29,838 nucleotides of DNA, taken from positions 1 to 29,838 of the IMG/VR virus record IMGVR_UViG_3300028610_000670; one strand, given 5' to 3'. The notes under the pieces were generated by a model. That model was not told the origin of the DNA and made no database searches. It worked only from the letters and a program-made list of their open reading frames with translations. A program made the translations under genes and the position numbers. Position 1 is the stretch's first letter; every line of letters begins with the position of its first letter. Below are positions 21,567 through 29,419 of the stretch, one piece after another. Origin of the DNA: a virus.

Positions 21567-22445
21567 CTACGTCTTTTTGCCTTTGCCGTCCTTTTCCGGC
21601 GGTACATACTCGTTATCATACGCTTGTGTCAAACGCTTATACGCGGTATCCGCCGAATTACCTGCGCGGATTAGTTTTAGTTTTTTACCATCAGGTGTTC
21701 GGAAATGGTACGACCCTGACGTATCGTCGTCGAGCGAATGGCCCGCGCCGATTTGTTCGGAACCCGCAACGAATAGCACGCGACGATCCTTAACGTAGTC
21801 ATAGGCCATCCACAAGTCTACACGGCCGTTTAGAATCTCTTCCGCGCGAGACGGAAGTTTAGGTTCTAGTCGTTGCACTTTGTCCCCGTCGTGGTTTGTG
21901 TGTTCCACCCATTCGCTATGGCAAATGTACCAACGACCGCAAGGTAGTTTCTCCATTCTAAGAACAGCATCAGTGAACGTGTCAGTTAGTTTAGTCCACG
22001 CCTTACCCCAGCTTTCTTCCGAAGGATGTTCTATAGCGAACTTTTCACAAACCCATTCCTGACACTGCGAATACCAAACGTCTGCCCCGTCAACTACCAC
22101 TCGGGTATACGGGAAGGTCTCTGGATTTTCCGCTGCTCTCTCCAGCGCCTTCAAAACTATTCTGAATTGCTGCCACGTAGAAATGGGTTCTTCAAGCCTT
22201 CGATAAGACTTTTGTTCACGGTCGAATTGTATCAACAACACCTTTCCTTCACACTGCTGGGCTAATGTTGTTTTTCCTATTTTTTTCCCGCCGTGTATCA
22301 GCGTAGAAATCTGATTAAAGTCGTCGATGGGTTCTGTATATTCGGTAGGTAGCCGATAACTAGACACACTAGCTGCCTTGTTTTTCCGTCGACGTGTTCT
22401 AGGTTGATCGTCTGCGGAGCCGCGTGTTGTCCGAACCCTTGACAT
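21567..22445 (-). CDS. Sak4-like AAA/RecA-fold ATPase
   Basis: 292 residues from ATG 22445, which has AGGAGG 7 bases upstream; a longer start at 22517 is rejected. Residues 1-40 are basic and disordered. Walker A HGGKKIGKTT at about 51-60 and Walker B RVVVDGADVWY at about 115-125 (D119) mark an AAA_24/Sak4-type RecA fold. Later features are GRWYICHSEWVEH, in the position of the sensor strand, and SRAEEILNGRVDLWMAY. Sak4 proteins are phage single-strand annealing recombinases that work with a phage SSB; the DUF669-like protein encoded next downstream is the natural partner. Confidence 0.85.
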   Translation of the reverse strand: MSRVRTTRGSADDQPRTRRRKNKAASVSSYRLPTEYTEPIDDFNQISTLIHGGKKIGKTTLAQQCEGKVLLIQFDREQKSYRRLEEPISTWQQFRIVLKALERAAENPETFPYTRVVVDGADVWYSQCQEWVCEKFAIEHPSEESWGKAWTKLTDTFTDAVLRMEKLPCGRWYICHSEWVEHTNHDGDKVQRLEPKLPSRAEEILNGRVDLWMAYDYVKDRRVLFVAGSEQIGAGHSLDDDTSGSYHFRTPDGKKLKLIRAGNSADTAYKRLTQAYDNEYVPPEKDGKGKKT

Positions 22446-22470
22446 TTTTCGTCCTCCTAGCAGTGAATAG

Positions 22471-23505
22471 TTACCCACCAAATAACGACGATCGGTATCC
22501 ATAAACATCGTCAACAACGTACGTTCCTGATCGGTTCCCGGAGACTATCGCGTGGAACATTTCGCATCGCCCGTACTTGCTAATTAGCGCGTTCGGGTTA
22601 AGGTAGTGCGACCGTCTACCTTCCCACCAGCCGCGTATGTCGTCCATCAAGGGTGCTAGTACAAGTGATTCCCATCTACGAATGTCCGACGGCTTTACAG
22701 TTAGTTCGTACCTCTGGAAGAAATGATCGGGCCTGAGCTTTATCTCGCCCCTAACCCTGTCGTAGAAATCCACTTTGCTCTCGTTCTTCTTAAACCTATG
22801 ACCCGGACGACGACAAATGTTCAATAAGAAACCGCGCGGTGTGGTACCGTGTAGATTCCTGTACGCCCACAGATACAACATGAATTGAAGATTGAGAGAC
22901 ATCGTTTCTTCTAAATCTTCCGGTATGATTACCGACAGACACTTAGTATCGAATATCCAAACGAGCCCGTAACGATCGACAAACACCCCATCCCACATTC
23001 CGCGAATCGGAACCTTTCTTCCGTCCCCGAAAACCCACCACGTTCTAAACTCGTGTTCTAGCTGGAGCCACCGACGCGGTCTTACGGTCACGTTTGGTAG
23101 GGGATACTTGGAGCCGCGCCAATCGCCCGCCCATCGCTTAGCATATCGCGGCATCAATACTCCATGCAATCCGTAGATATGATCTTGCTGATCGCGCATG
23201 GTTCGCGTGGCGCGCGGTACTTCGTCTGTCCACGCTTCGCTATACTCTCTGATCCAACGACTTATGCGTATTGGTCCCGACGGTTTTTGTCGGTCGTACA
23301 TATTGTGGAGTAGCCAGTGTCCGCATGTACCGAATCCGAGATAGATTTTTTCCGAACTCGATCGCAAGCCTTCGACTAGCTGTAGTCTTGCTTGTTCACG
23401 ACACGCGAGAAACACCGCCAAGAGAGAGGACGAAACCCCGTCTCTCCAGAACCTCCAGACCGATTTTTCGGTACCGCGAAATAGGTCAGTCTTTTTTGTC
23501 CTCAT
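22471..23505 (-). CDS. PD-(D/E)XK (RecB/Cas4-like) nuclease
   Basis: 344 residues from ATG 23505, overlapping the glycosylase stop (ATGA); ATG 23514 is an alternative. Motifs in order: VSSSLLAVFLACREQARLQL and FGTCGHWLLH (H63), then LEHEF (E150), RGMWDGVFVD (D172), WIFDTKC (D186, K188) and LNLQFMLYLWAY (Q207, Y211). This is the full H…E…D…D-x-K…Q-x3-Y set of the RecB/Cas4 branch. C35 plus later Cys (NICRRPGH, YGRCEMF) might build an iron-sulphur cluster as in Cas4/AddB, but this is not proven. In phages such nucleases resect DNA ends for the adjacent annealing protein. Confidence 0.85.
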   Translation of the reverse strand: MRTKKTDLFRGTEKSVWRFWRDGVSSSLLAVFLACREQARLQLVEGLRSSSEKIYLGFGTCGHWLLHNMYDRQKPSGPIRISRWIREYSEAWTDEVPRATRTMRDQQDHIYGLHGVLMPRYAKRWAGDWRGSKYPLPNVTVRPRRWLQLEHEFRTWWVFGDGRKVPIRGMWDGVFVDRYGLVWIFDTKCLSVIIPEDLEETMSLNLQFMLYLWAYRNLHGTTPRGFLLNICRRPGHRFKKNESKVDFYDRVRGEIKLRPDHFFQRYELTVKPSDIRRWESLVLAPLMDDIRGWWEGRRSHYLNPNALISKYGRCEMFHAIVSGNRSGTYVVDDVYGYRSSLFGG

Positions 23506-24071
23506 GGTAAGCATCCGTCAATGTATGATCGGAAGCCGGTAAGCACGCTTGTATTTAGTTCTGATCCGGCGCCGCCTGCGCGTAGCACTGCTGCCGGATG
23601 AATAAGATAGAACGACGGAACATTGACTCGCTGGTACCGTCTAAAAACGCGCTCAGCGACACGACCTACGCAAACTATTATTCGTGGCTCTGCGATTTGA
23701 ATAATCTCGGAAACGCGCGGTGAGCATTCCGCTAGTTCTGCGGGTAATGGTTCCCTGTTTTCTCCCCCTAGTTCTCCAGTCGGACGACACGCTACGACGT
23801 TAGTCAGCCCCCAACGAACGTTTACGGACCTATGTGCGTCGATATAATCTAACCACTGGTCAAGTAGTTTCCCCGCCCGACCAACAAACGGCGCACCGAT
23901 GTTGTCCTCTGTCTTGCCTGGACCCTCTCCGATTAGCAGCACTTCGCACGGTAACACGCCACGGAACAACACGTGACGGAATGCGAATTCATGTAGCGGA
24001 CACGCCGTACACTCACTCCATTCTAGCGAGTGCGCTAACCAGCGTCTCTTTGCTACCTTTGCTACTTTCAT
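23502..24071 (-). CDS. Uracil-DNA glycosylase, family 4 (iron-sulphur type)
   Basis: 189 residues from ATG 24071, sharing one base with the preceding TGA (TGATG). Motif 1 is LLIGEGPGKTEDNIGAPFVG at about 45-64. TNVVACRPTG (about 90-99) and YLIHPAAVLR near residue 160 are the other family motifs. Cys 21, 24, 95 and 116 are in the places that hold the 4Fe-4S cluster. The enzyme removes uracil from DNA. A phage-encoded copy suggests either repair of deaminated cytosine or exclusion of dUMP during replication; it also argues against a uracil-substituted phage genome. Confidence 0.9.
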   Translation of the reverse strand: MKVAKVAKRRWLAHSLEWSECTACPLHEFAFRHVLFRGVLPCEVLLIGEGPGKTEDNIGAPFVGRAGKLLDQWLDYIDAHRSVNVRWGLTNVVACRPTGELGGENREPLPAELAECSPRVSEIIQIAEPRIIVCVGRVAERVFRRYQRVNVPSFYLIHPAAVLRAGGAGSELNTSVLTGFRSYIDGCLP

Positions 24072-24637
24072 CAAAACTTGTCCAAGTCGTGTAAGCCGAT
24101 ACCAACTGCATCCCATGCGTGCGTCTTTATACGGTCAAAGTCGAAGCAATCCCCAGACCGACTATTCCGTCGTAGCACGTTCTTTACTCTATGGATCACG
24201 ACAGATTTTTTTAGCTGACCTTTCCATTGTGTCGGCGTGACGAACCTTACAACACCACCGTAGCTAAAAAAGTTTTCTAAAACGGTACTCCATAGGAAAC
24301 CTACGGACACCGTCAGCTTGACTAGGTCTCCGCGTCTAGCGGCTGCTTGACCTACTTGCGATCCGCTCCAAAATTCGGGTAGCTCTATGACTGCGCCATT
24401 AACATAATTGTTCCCCACGCGAGATTCCAATAATTTAGCGACATCTGCGAATTTTCTGTGCGACGACTTTATCTTGCGTTGCCAGCCGTCAATGTTACGG
24501 CAACCACGGCTCATACTATCCGGTCTGCAAACTCCCACGTCCACCAATTGAAAACCTTTTCTGCGAACCCGCCATAGTGCCCAACCGACGTTTTCTCCAG
24601 GATCGATCGATATAAAACTGGATTCATTAGGCGGCAT
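24071..24637 (-). CDS. RuvC-like Holliday-junction/branch endonuclease
   Basis: 188 residues. The RNase H-like active site is visible: SIDPGENVGWA (D12), AVIELPEFW (E85) and HAWDAVGIGL near 173-182 (D176). Between them WKGQLKKSVVIHRVKNVL follows the phage RuvC-like pattern. Such enzymes cut recombination or branched intermediates before packaging. ATG 24637 overlaps the helicase stop by 11 bases, with GGGAC upstream. The Asp-Ala-x-G end motif is standard for the family. Substrate choice cannot be predicted. Confidence 0.85.
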   Translation of the reverse strand: MPPNESSFISIDPGENVGWALWRVRRKGFQLVDVGVCRPDSMSRGCRNIDGWQRKIKSSHRKFADVAKLLESRVGNNYVNGAVIELPEFWSGSQVGQAAARRGDLVKLTVSVGFLWSTVLENFFSYGGVVRFVTPTQWKGQLKKSVVIHRVKNVLRRNSRSGDCFDFDRIKTHAWDAVGIGLHDLDKF

Positions 24638-26087
24638 ATTTCTTGTCCCATTCCTGACGGAGTTTTCGCGCTACATCGTCTAACACAAACGCCGAGCGAA
24701 TTCTTTTTTTCAATAACGACGTATGAATGTGCTCGTCCACCGTGTCACGACAAACAAGCGTGATAACAGTTAGTTGCGTTTTTTTCTTGGGGTGCCTCAT
24801 GCGCTGACGAGATTGTGTGTACTGATCGTTTGACACGGGCTCAGAGTAGTAGATCATCACATTTGCATGAGAATAGTCTAGGCCATATCGTGAAGTTGCG
24901 GTCTGCAAGCATAAGTTTTGAATTTCTCCCCTGTCAAAACGAAAACAATAGTTCTCTCTTAACCGTCGTGGTGTTGCTCCCGATATTCGTCGGGTCGTTA
25001 TACCAGCCTCATAGATTGCATTCTCGATTGCGCGACCTTCGTTAGTGAATTGGAACCAAACAATCGTAGGCACGTTTCGCAATTCACCAGTCAACAACGA
25101 TACCAACTCCCGCAATTTAGCGTCGTGATTAGGTAAACTGTCTTGCTTTGGCCGCCCTCCGGTTATTTGACGTAGCCAGCCATCGACCACAACTGACCAT
25201 TTAGTTTCCATACCTGCGCAAGCAAACATCGTTTCGGTTTCGCGGTATGCTTTACGCGCAGGCGCAGGCAGTTCAATATGTCGAACTAATTCAATGTCAC
25301 GATCGGATCGTTTCTTTTTTCCGAATACCTCATCCCATTGCAGCCTGTAGGACAAGTCTTTTACACTTGACGAAATCTGCTCTGTTACACCCCGACGCGG
25401 TATCCACTGAAAACCGTATTGTTGAAAATAGCGATGTCTGAAAGTCCAAAACGACGTGCATCCGAGAAACGATCCGTAGACAAACCGAAACTGCTCAAAA
25501 TAATCTAGCTCACTCTCTGGATCAGGAAGTCCGGTAAGAATCGCGCGATGCTTTGCCGTGTTCCGAAGGTGAGAATTTACGACGCGCGTTACATTCGCTT
25601 TGGGATTATGGATACGGTACGACTCGTCGAGAATGACCGTCTCCCAGTCGTCCATTGCCACGGGCGATGGCTGCGCCTTGCGCGTTCCCTTTCCACGGTG
25701 GGTTAGTCCTTCCCAATTGACGATGCACCAGCGCCGGGAAGCGGGCAGACGTCTCAATAGCTCGTCCCGTTTTTCCCGGCTTGAAGCGTGAAGAATTGTC
25801 GATCGGTGTCCTTGTTCTAGAAGTGATTCGCGCCAAACCCACGCGACCGAGAGCGGGCAAACGATCAGCACGCGGCCGGAGAAACGCTCAGCCCAGCGGA
25901 TCGCGACAAGGGTTTTCCCCAATCGCAAGTCCATGAATAACGGAATGTTTGCACGTGGACGCGCCCAGCGATACGCACGTCGCTGATGCGGCATCAACTG
26001 CCGTCGATCGCACACAAATAAGTCGTCCTTGACCTTTTCCTGCCCTGATCGTCGCGTCGTCACGCCGATTTGGGCATCCGCTACCAC
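24627..26087 (-). CDS. SNF2-type superfamily 2 helicase
   Basis: 486 residues from GTG 26087, the first possible start after an in-frame TGA at about 26110. Q/I region: LMPHQRRAYRWA and FMDLRLGKTLVAI (motif I, about 52-62). Motif II is VILDESYRIHN (D154-E155-S156-Y157, the loose DE-x-x of SNF2 proteins). Motif III is AILTGLP, and motifs V-VI are QTATSRYGLDY and QSRQRMRHPKKK. This compact form, without accessory domains, is common in phages beside recombination genes, where it remodels forks or displaces proteins. The start gap upstream is a hairpin-rich region. Confidence 0.9.
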   Translation of the reverse strand: MVADAQIGVTTRRSGQEKVKDDLFVCDRRQLMPHQRRAYRWARPRANIPLFMDLRLGKTLVAIRWAERFSGRVLIVCPLSVAWVWRESLLEQGHRSTILHASSREKRDELLRRLPASRRWCIVNWEGLTHRGKGTRKAQPSPVAMDDWETVILDESYRIHNPKANVTRVVNSHLRNTAKHRAILTGLPDPESELDYFEQFRFVYGSFLGCTSFWTFRHRYFQQYGFQWIPRRGVTEQISSSVKDLSYRLQWDEVFGKKKRSDRDIELVRHIELPAPARKAYRETETMFACAGMETKWSVVVDGWLRQITGGRPKQDSLPNHDAKLRELVSLLTGELRNVPTIVWFQFTNEGRAIENAIYEAGITTRRISGATPRRLRENYCFRFDRGEIQNLCLQTATSRYGLDYSHANVMIYYSEPVSNDQYTQSRQRMRHPKKKTQLTVITLVCRDTVDEHIHTSLLKKRIRSAFVLDDVARKLRQEWDKKYAA

Positions 26088-26492
26088 TACTGGGAAGCGA
26101 TCCAGGCGTCAAGGAAAATATGTGGGTATTATTGCCCACGCCACAACATCGTGTATGGGAGCGATTCTAAGGCACTTCCGGTAGCGGGTCGGCGCAACCT
26201 CCGACCGTTGCCGGATCATCGCCACGCGGGTAGCCTACGGACGCATGACCGGGGATCCCTGCCGGGTCGTTCGATCAAAGAACGGACCCGCCCTCTCGGA
26301 TTGCCAAGACACCGGCCGCGAGGCGCTCGCGGCATGGTTCTCCGATTGGACGGGTCCGTACGGGCCGGGCCGTCGTGGGGGTTGGTTACTGAGCCTTCAC
26401 AATGCTCAAGTCAACGACCGAATCAGCAAACGTCGGCTGATTCCCCTGGAGCCCTACAAGCCCCAGAGACACCCGGACCCTCCAAACTCCCT
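26088..26492 (-). other. GC-rich, hairpin-rich stretch without a convincing gene
   Basis: About 405 bases between a zinc-ribbon gene and the helicase. By hand count bases 26161-26460 are about 64 % G+C, against 50-58 % in two sampled flanking lines. Inverted repeats: 26122-26139 (5 pairs), 26187-26206 (6), 26264-26289 (9 with a bulge), 26282-26359 (outer 9, then 5, then an apical 7-pair stem 26316-26332), 26420-26443 (8) and 26446-26466 (7, with one G·U only on the minus strand). The 26264 and 26282 stems use the same GGACCC and exclude each other. A 28-residue frame after GGAGGG (GTG near 26470) and open plus-strand frames exist but look like chance. It may be a structured RNA or an origin. 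Confidence 0.5.
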
Positions 26493-26681
26493 CTATTTGT
26501 CGTAGTAGACCGCGTTCGGGTGATGCGTATGATACAACTCACGTCTACGCGCGCGCTCTTTTCTTCCGCAAGGGTTGCAATGCTGCGCGTAGTCTCCGTC
26601 CCGCAAATCTCCGCACGTCCGACAACGACCAGCAGCTACCATTTTTTTCTGCCAATCTCTTGAGCGTTTGGATTGCGACAT
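26493..26681 (-). CDS. 62-residue zinc-ribbon protein
   Basis: MSQSKRSRDWQKKMVAAGR leads to CRTCGDLRDGDYAQHCNPCG (about 20-39), a compact ribbon with two C-x2-C pairs, then a very basic helix (RKERARRRELYHTHH). ATG 26681 has AAAGGGAAAT upstream. The basic helix after the ribbon suggests nucleic-acid binding. It is the last gene before the GC-rich stretch. No named family. Confidence 0.7.
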   Translation of the reverse strand: MSQSKRSRDWQKKMVAAGRCRTCGDLRDGDYAQHCNPCGRKERARRRELYHTHHPNAVYYDK

Positions 26682-26684
26682 CCG

Positions 26685-27413
26685 TTATTTCCCTTTCGAT
26701 ACCACGCGAACCCTCACTCCCGGTCGCCGTGTCCCAATACCCGGCGGACTAAATGCTGATTTTTTTCGCGCTCCACCACGCCCCCGGTTTGGTAAAACGT
26801 TTCCATGCTCGTCGTACTGGTCAGAATGCGGACCTGAGATACCGCCAAGTCCCGGACCTAGTTCTCCGTTGTTATATTGCCAACGTACTCTAGTTACTCC
26901 CCCCGGTTCTGTCAATGCTTTCGCGTTCGATTCTGGAAACTCCGAGCGCATCCGTCTTTGAATCCGAGCATCGGTTAGCCTGTTTCGTTTCGGTGCGCGC
27001 TCGTTGTATCGGAACAGTCTCGACCAATGGTCCGCCATACTTGCGCCGTCACTTTTCGCACGACGTCTGCCGCCAGCGCTCTTTTTCTTCTTGACAATTT
27101 TCGTGTCTTGTTTGTTGTGTCTCATGTTCAGTAGCTCCAATATGATTTTCGTCTCTGTCACTGCCGCCAAGCGAGCGCGAACTCTCGCTCGTCGAGTATC
27201 AAACCCGATCGCGTCCATGCAATCAAACCATGCGTTCCCGATCACGTTTTCTATTATCTCCCAATGTCGAGAACAGACGCATCGGGATTTGTAACGTCCA
27301 CTCGGATTTTCGCAAGACGTACAGCGCCAGTGATACTTCGGGTACCCTCTACAGATTATCCGAAGTCTCGCTCGTCTTGTACATCTTTTCCATGAACAGG
27401 TTCTACGAATCAT
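26685..27413 (-). CDS. Two-part protein: Cys-rich N-terminus and basic C-terminus
   Basis: 242 residues. Residues 1-55 hold seven Cys in CSWKRC, IICRGY, WRCTSC and SRCVCSRH, which could bind two metals. A helical middle follows (WEIIENVIGNAWFDCMDAIG), then a lysine run at about 105-120. The last 115 residues (ASMADHWSRLFRYNERAPKR, RLTDARIQRRMRSEFPES, KALTEPGGVTRVRWQYNNGE) look like a separate domain ending in a basic Gly-rich tail. ATG 27413 overlaps the upstream stop (ATGA). No family recognised; DNA or RNA binding is likely from charge. Confidence 0.65.
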   Translation of the reverse strand: MIRRTCSWKRCTRRARLRIICRGYPKYHWRCTSCENPSGRYKSRCVCSRHWEIIENVIGNAWFDCMDAIGFDTRRARVRARLAAVTETKIILELLNMRHNKQDTKIVKKKKSAGGRRRAKSDGASMADHWSRLFRYNERAPKRNRLTDARIQRRMRSEFPESNAKALTEPGGVTRVRWQYNNGELGPGLGGISGPHSDQYDEHGNVLPNRGRGGARKKSAFSPPGIGTRRPGVRVRVVSKGK

Positions 27414-27625
27414 TGCGAGTCGTCTTGATCTAAATGCCTTGTTAGTCTGTCCGAAAGTTCCCTACATTCTGCCGTCGTCAATCTGAGATTCAAAAACCTT
27501 TCGTCGGCGTCTCTGATTGCGAGCATTTCAAATGCTCTACCACAACTCGCCTTGTTTGCGAAACGTAACAAACATACGTGTTTATTCGCTCGTCGTCCGC
27601 GCACGTGCCAGTTCTGTACTATCAT
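27410..27625 (-). CDS. Small hypothetical protein
   Basis: 71 residues, MIVQNWHVRGRRANKHVCLL first, then RFANKASCGRAFEMLAIRDA and TTAECRELSDRLTRHLDQDD. The pattern suggests two strands and two helices, like a small ferredoxin-type or ribbon-helix fold, but nothing is decisive. Both ends overlap neighbours by 4 bases (ATGA). No family recognised. Confidence 0.65.
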   Translation of the reverse strand: MIVQNWHVRGRRANKHVCLLRFANKASCGRAFEMLAIRDADERFLNLRLTTAECRELSDRLTRHLDQDDSQ

Positions 27626-28062
27626 GGGTAGACTTCCTCAAAGTGTAAAGCGTCTGCAAACTCGCTAGTTAGTGGCAATGTGCGGCCGCGTATGCCCATT
27701 GCGTACTCTGTCTCTCGTGTTGCAAGGTCGACGGCTAACATCGATTCAAATTTACCGCCAGTCATCGCGAGTATCAACCCCTTTTCGTTTGTGATAATCC
27801 CCCGGAATAGAGACTCGTGTTTAGCTGTTCGGATGACACCACGCCACGCGGGTACCCAAGTTTGCTGTTCGCAGCGCGCAAGCGAATCGGCTATTGTTTG
27901 CCTGTCCTCTCGTATTCCGCCAACATCGCAAGCCACGGGGTAGACACGCAAAGCAGACTCCCAGTATTGAACAGCTTCGTTCCAAAGATGTTTTCTTTCT
28001 GCACGCCTAGCCAACCGTTTGAACCTAGACGACCACGATTGTAACTTGTTACGCATGTTCAT
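27622..28062 (-). CDS. Hypothetical protein with TPR-like helical start
   Basis: 146 residues. Residues 10-75 are helical with a TPR-like stretch: RLARRAERKHLWNEAVQYWE, then SALRVYPVACD. Residues 78-146 turn to strands (RGVIRTAKHESLFRGIITNE, KGLILAMTGGKFESMLAVDL). ATG 28062 has GGAG 9 bases upstream; a second ATG follows two codons later. The helix-hairpin part suggests protein contacts. No family recognised. Confidence 0.65.
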   Translation of the reverse strand: MNMRNKLQSWSSRFKRLARRAERKHLWNEAVQYWESALRVYPVACDVGGIREDRQTIADSLARCEQQTWVPAWRGVIRTAKHESLFRGIITNEKGLILAMTGGKFESMLAVDLATRETEYAMGIRGRTLPLTSEFADALHFEEVYP

Positions 28063-28066
28063 CCGA

Positions 28067-28648
28067 TCAACTCCACTTCTCGATTATCGCGTCAATGTGT
28101 CCCATTCTCTTGCCACGGTGGATAACGCCATACGCTTTGATCCCCCAGACAATGCCGGTCGCCTTTTCCAGTAGGTACCGTCCAGAATCTCCGTCGTCCA
28201 GCGCCACATACTTTCTGCGGTCCTTAGCAGTCTTGGCGTACGGCGGGGAATCGTAGTCGAGGTTTTTGTAGTTGCGCTCGAATGTTTCTCTAAACTGCTC
28301 GTGCCAGACCTGTAACAATCTGGTTATGCGCGGGTCGCCGAATTCAACACGGGCGTTTTTTACTGATGCTCTCAGCGATTCAATCTGCTGTTTTCTTAAC
28401 TCGTCGTATGCTGTTTTGGTTACTACCCGTGTTGATCCGTTTCCGCTGTCAACGTGGTAGACGTGCGCTAAGGTATACGTGTAGGGCTGTAATCCCGCGC
28501 CCGAATCCGGTAGAATCTTTACTTCCTCCGGCCCTAATCTTGTCGCGGGGATGAACTTTACAACCGTTCCGAAGTGCTCTTGATTAGCCATATCGCCACG
28601 GTTGAAAATTCTCGTACCGACCTCAACTTTTTTGGCGTCGTTTGTCAT
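28067..28648 (-). CDS. Conserved phage-type protein, first gene after the promoter
   Basis: 193 residues from ATG 28648, chosen for AAGGGACG 7-8 bases upstream; ATG 28684 lies only about 10 bases from the -10 box and would be nearly leaderless. KVEVGTRIFNRGDMANQEHF, then GTVVKFIPATR, is a small barrel that I recall from phage and plasmid proteins of unknown role. A helical middle follows (RITRLLQVWHEQFRETFERN). The end (GRYLLEKATGIVWGIKAYGV, then IHRGKRMGHIDAI) is a second beta unit. No catalytic motif is visible. Confidence 0.75.
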   Translation of the reverse strand: MTNDAKKVEVGTRIFNRGDMANQEHFGTVVKFIPATRLGPEEVKILPDSGAGLQPYTYTLAHVYHVDSGNGSTRVVTKTAYDELRKQQIESLRASVKNARVEFGDPRITRLLQVWHEQFRETFERNYKNLDYDSPPYAKTAKDRRKYVALDDGDSGRYLLEKATGIVWGIKAYGVIHRGKRMGHIDAIIEKWS

Positions 28649-28693
28649 TGTCTCGTCCCTTGTGTTGTCTTGTTCGTTCCTCATTACACTATA

Positions 28694-28721
28694 AGTATAT
28701 CACACAAGGCGTGTCTGTCAA
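28694..28721 (-). promoter_or_regulatory. Sigma70-type promoter
   Basis: On the minus strand, TTGACA (28716-28721, exact -35 consensus), a 16-base spacer (28700-28715) and TATACT (28694-28699, one mismatch to -10 consensus). The spacer holds ACAC-GCCTT-GTGT, a short palindrome that might bind a regulator. It points into the 28648 gene and the long downstream operon. It lies in the only clear AT-rich intergenic gap of the right part. The host would need a standard housekeeping sigma factor. Confidence 0.8.
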
Positions 28722-28759
28722 CCACCAAATTGATAATATCTGAGAATTTTTTCTGAGCA

Positions 28760-29224
28760 CTATTGCCCATGTTTTCGTCGCTGTTTACGATCTTCTCGCA
28801 CTCGGTCAATCTCCGCGTAGATGGCTCTGGCAGTCTCTAGGTACGTCAAAGCCATATGGTTATTGGGGACGACAAACACCCAATGTCGCGTACGTCTGAC
28901 CCATTCTCGGAGATTCTGATACGCTTCACTCTTGGGCAATCGCTCATCTACGACAACGTGACACGTAGCTATTGCCCATCCTCTGGCCGATCTTAGCCAA
29001 TCAAGCACCCGGTGCTTGGCGTTTATGTGTTCTACCTGACCGCGCGGTAACATTCTGTGGCCTAAGCCTAGCTCGCAATCTAGGTGTTCAATTTCAAGAC
29101 ACGACACGCATTTACCGTCTTGTCCCCAACAATCCCATCCGTGCCATCGTGTCTTTTCCTCATCACAGTCATACTGTTTATCGCACAACACACACTTGTG
29201 TTTTTCGCACTTTGAATAACTCAC
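28760..29224 (-). CDS. Cys-rich protein of unknown function
   Basis: 154 residues from GTG 29224, which overlaps the upstream TGA as GTGA and has AAGG upstream; a TTG at 29296 would overlap the zinc-ribbon gene by 76 bases. The Cys-rich start comprises CEKHKCVLCDKQYDCDEEKT, then HGWDCWGQDGKCVSCLEIEH, which could bind two zinc ions. Then comes a mixed domain HRVLDWLRSARGWAIATCHV, with DERLPKSEAYQNLREWV and WVFVVPNNHMALTYL. The strand-helix pattern of the last part resembles a nuclease or HNH-like fold only vaguely; no motif supports it. Confidence 0.65.
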   Translation of the reverse strand: MSYSKCEKHKCVLCDKQYDCDEEKTRWHGWDCWGQDGKCVSCLEIEHLDCELGLGHRMLPRGQVEHINAKHRVLDWLRSARGWAIATCHVVVDERLPKSEAYQNLREWVRRTRHWVFVVPNNHMALTYLETARAIYAEIDRVREDRKQRRKHGQ

Positions 29225-29412
29225 TTGCCAGAACACCTTAAAGTTTTTGACAGACTTGACACGTTCGTCGATGATTTTCGGAAAACGTGTCCGCAATCGT
29301 CACAATGGAACATGATCCAGCGCTCGGTTGTCGCTATCGTGTTCGTTCCTGTTTCGCGACTACCACAACTCGGGCAAGGGTAACTACCGCGATAGACTCG
29401 GTTTTCATCCAT
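29221..29412 (-). CDS. 63-residue zinc-ribbon protein
   Basis: MDENRVYRGSYPCPSCGSRE, then WIMFHCDDCGHVFRKSS: a classic ribbon C-x2-C … C-x2-C (C13, C16, C37, C40). The tail is Ser/Lys rich. ATG 29412 has GGAG 9 bases upstream. It is followed by a GTGA overlap with the next Cys-rich gene. Ribbons of this size are often small regulators or RNA polymerase-binding proteins in phages; this one is not assignable. Confidence 0.65.
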   Translation of the reverse strand: MDENRVYRGSYPCPSCGSRETGTNTIATTERWIMFHCDDCGHVFRKSSTNVSSLSKTLRCSGK

Positions 29413-29419
29413 GACTCGC

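Noticed and set aside
26100-26225. A 36-38 residue minus frame (about MIRQRSEVAPTRYRK …) ahead of the helicase
   Set aside because: No Shine-Dalgarno sequence, no recognisable pattern, and it overlaps two hairpins of the GC-rich stretch. It cannot be excluded but is not supported.
26264-26289. tRNA T-arm-like GTTCGATC
   Set aside because: The flanking bases form a different stem, and no acceptor, anticodon or D arm can be drawn around it.
26070-26663. Plus-strand open frame of 197 codons over the GC-rich stretch, and a second at 26245-26505
   Set aside because: They run against all other genes, overlap real minus-strand genes at both ends, and contain Arg/Pro/Ser-rich sequence without domain pattern. 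High G+C explains the lack of stops.
28742-28757. Direct CTGAG repeats around a T-run between the Cys-rich gene and the promoter
   Set aside because: They look like a terminator at first sight, but the repeats are direct rather than inverted and do not form a stem of useful length.
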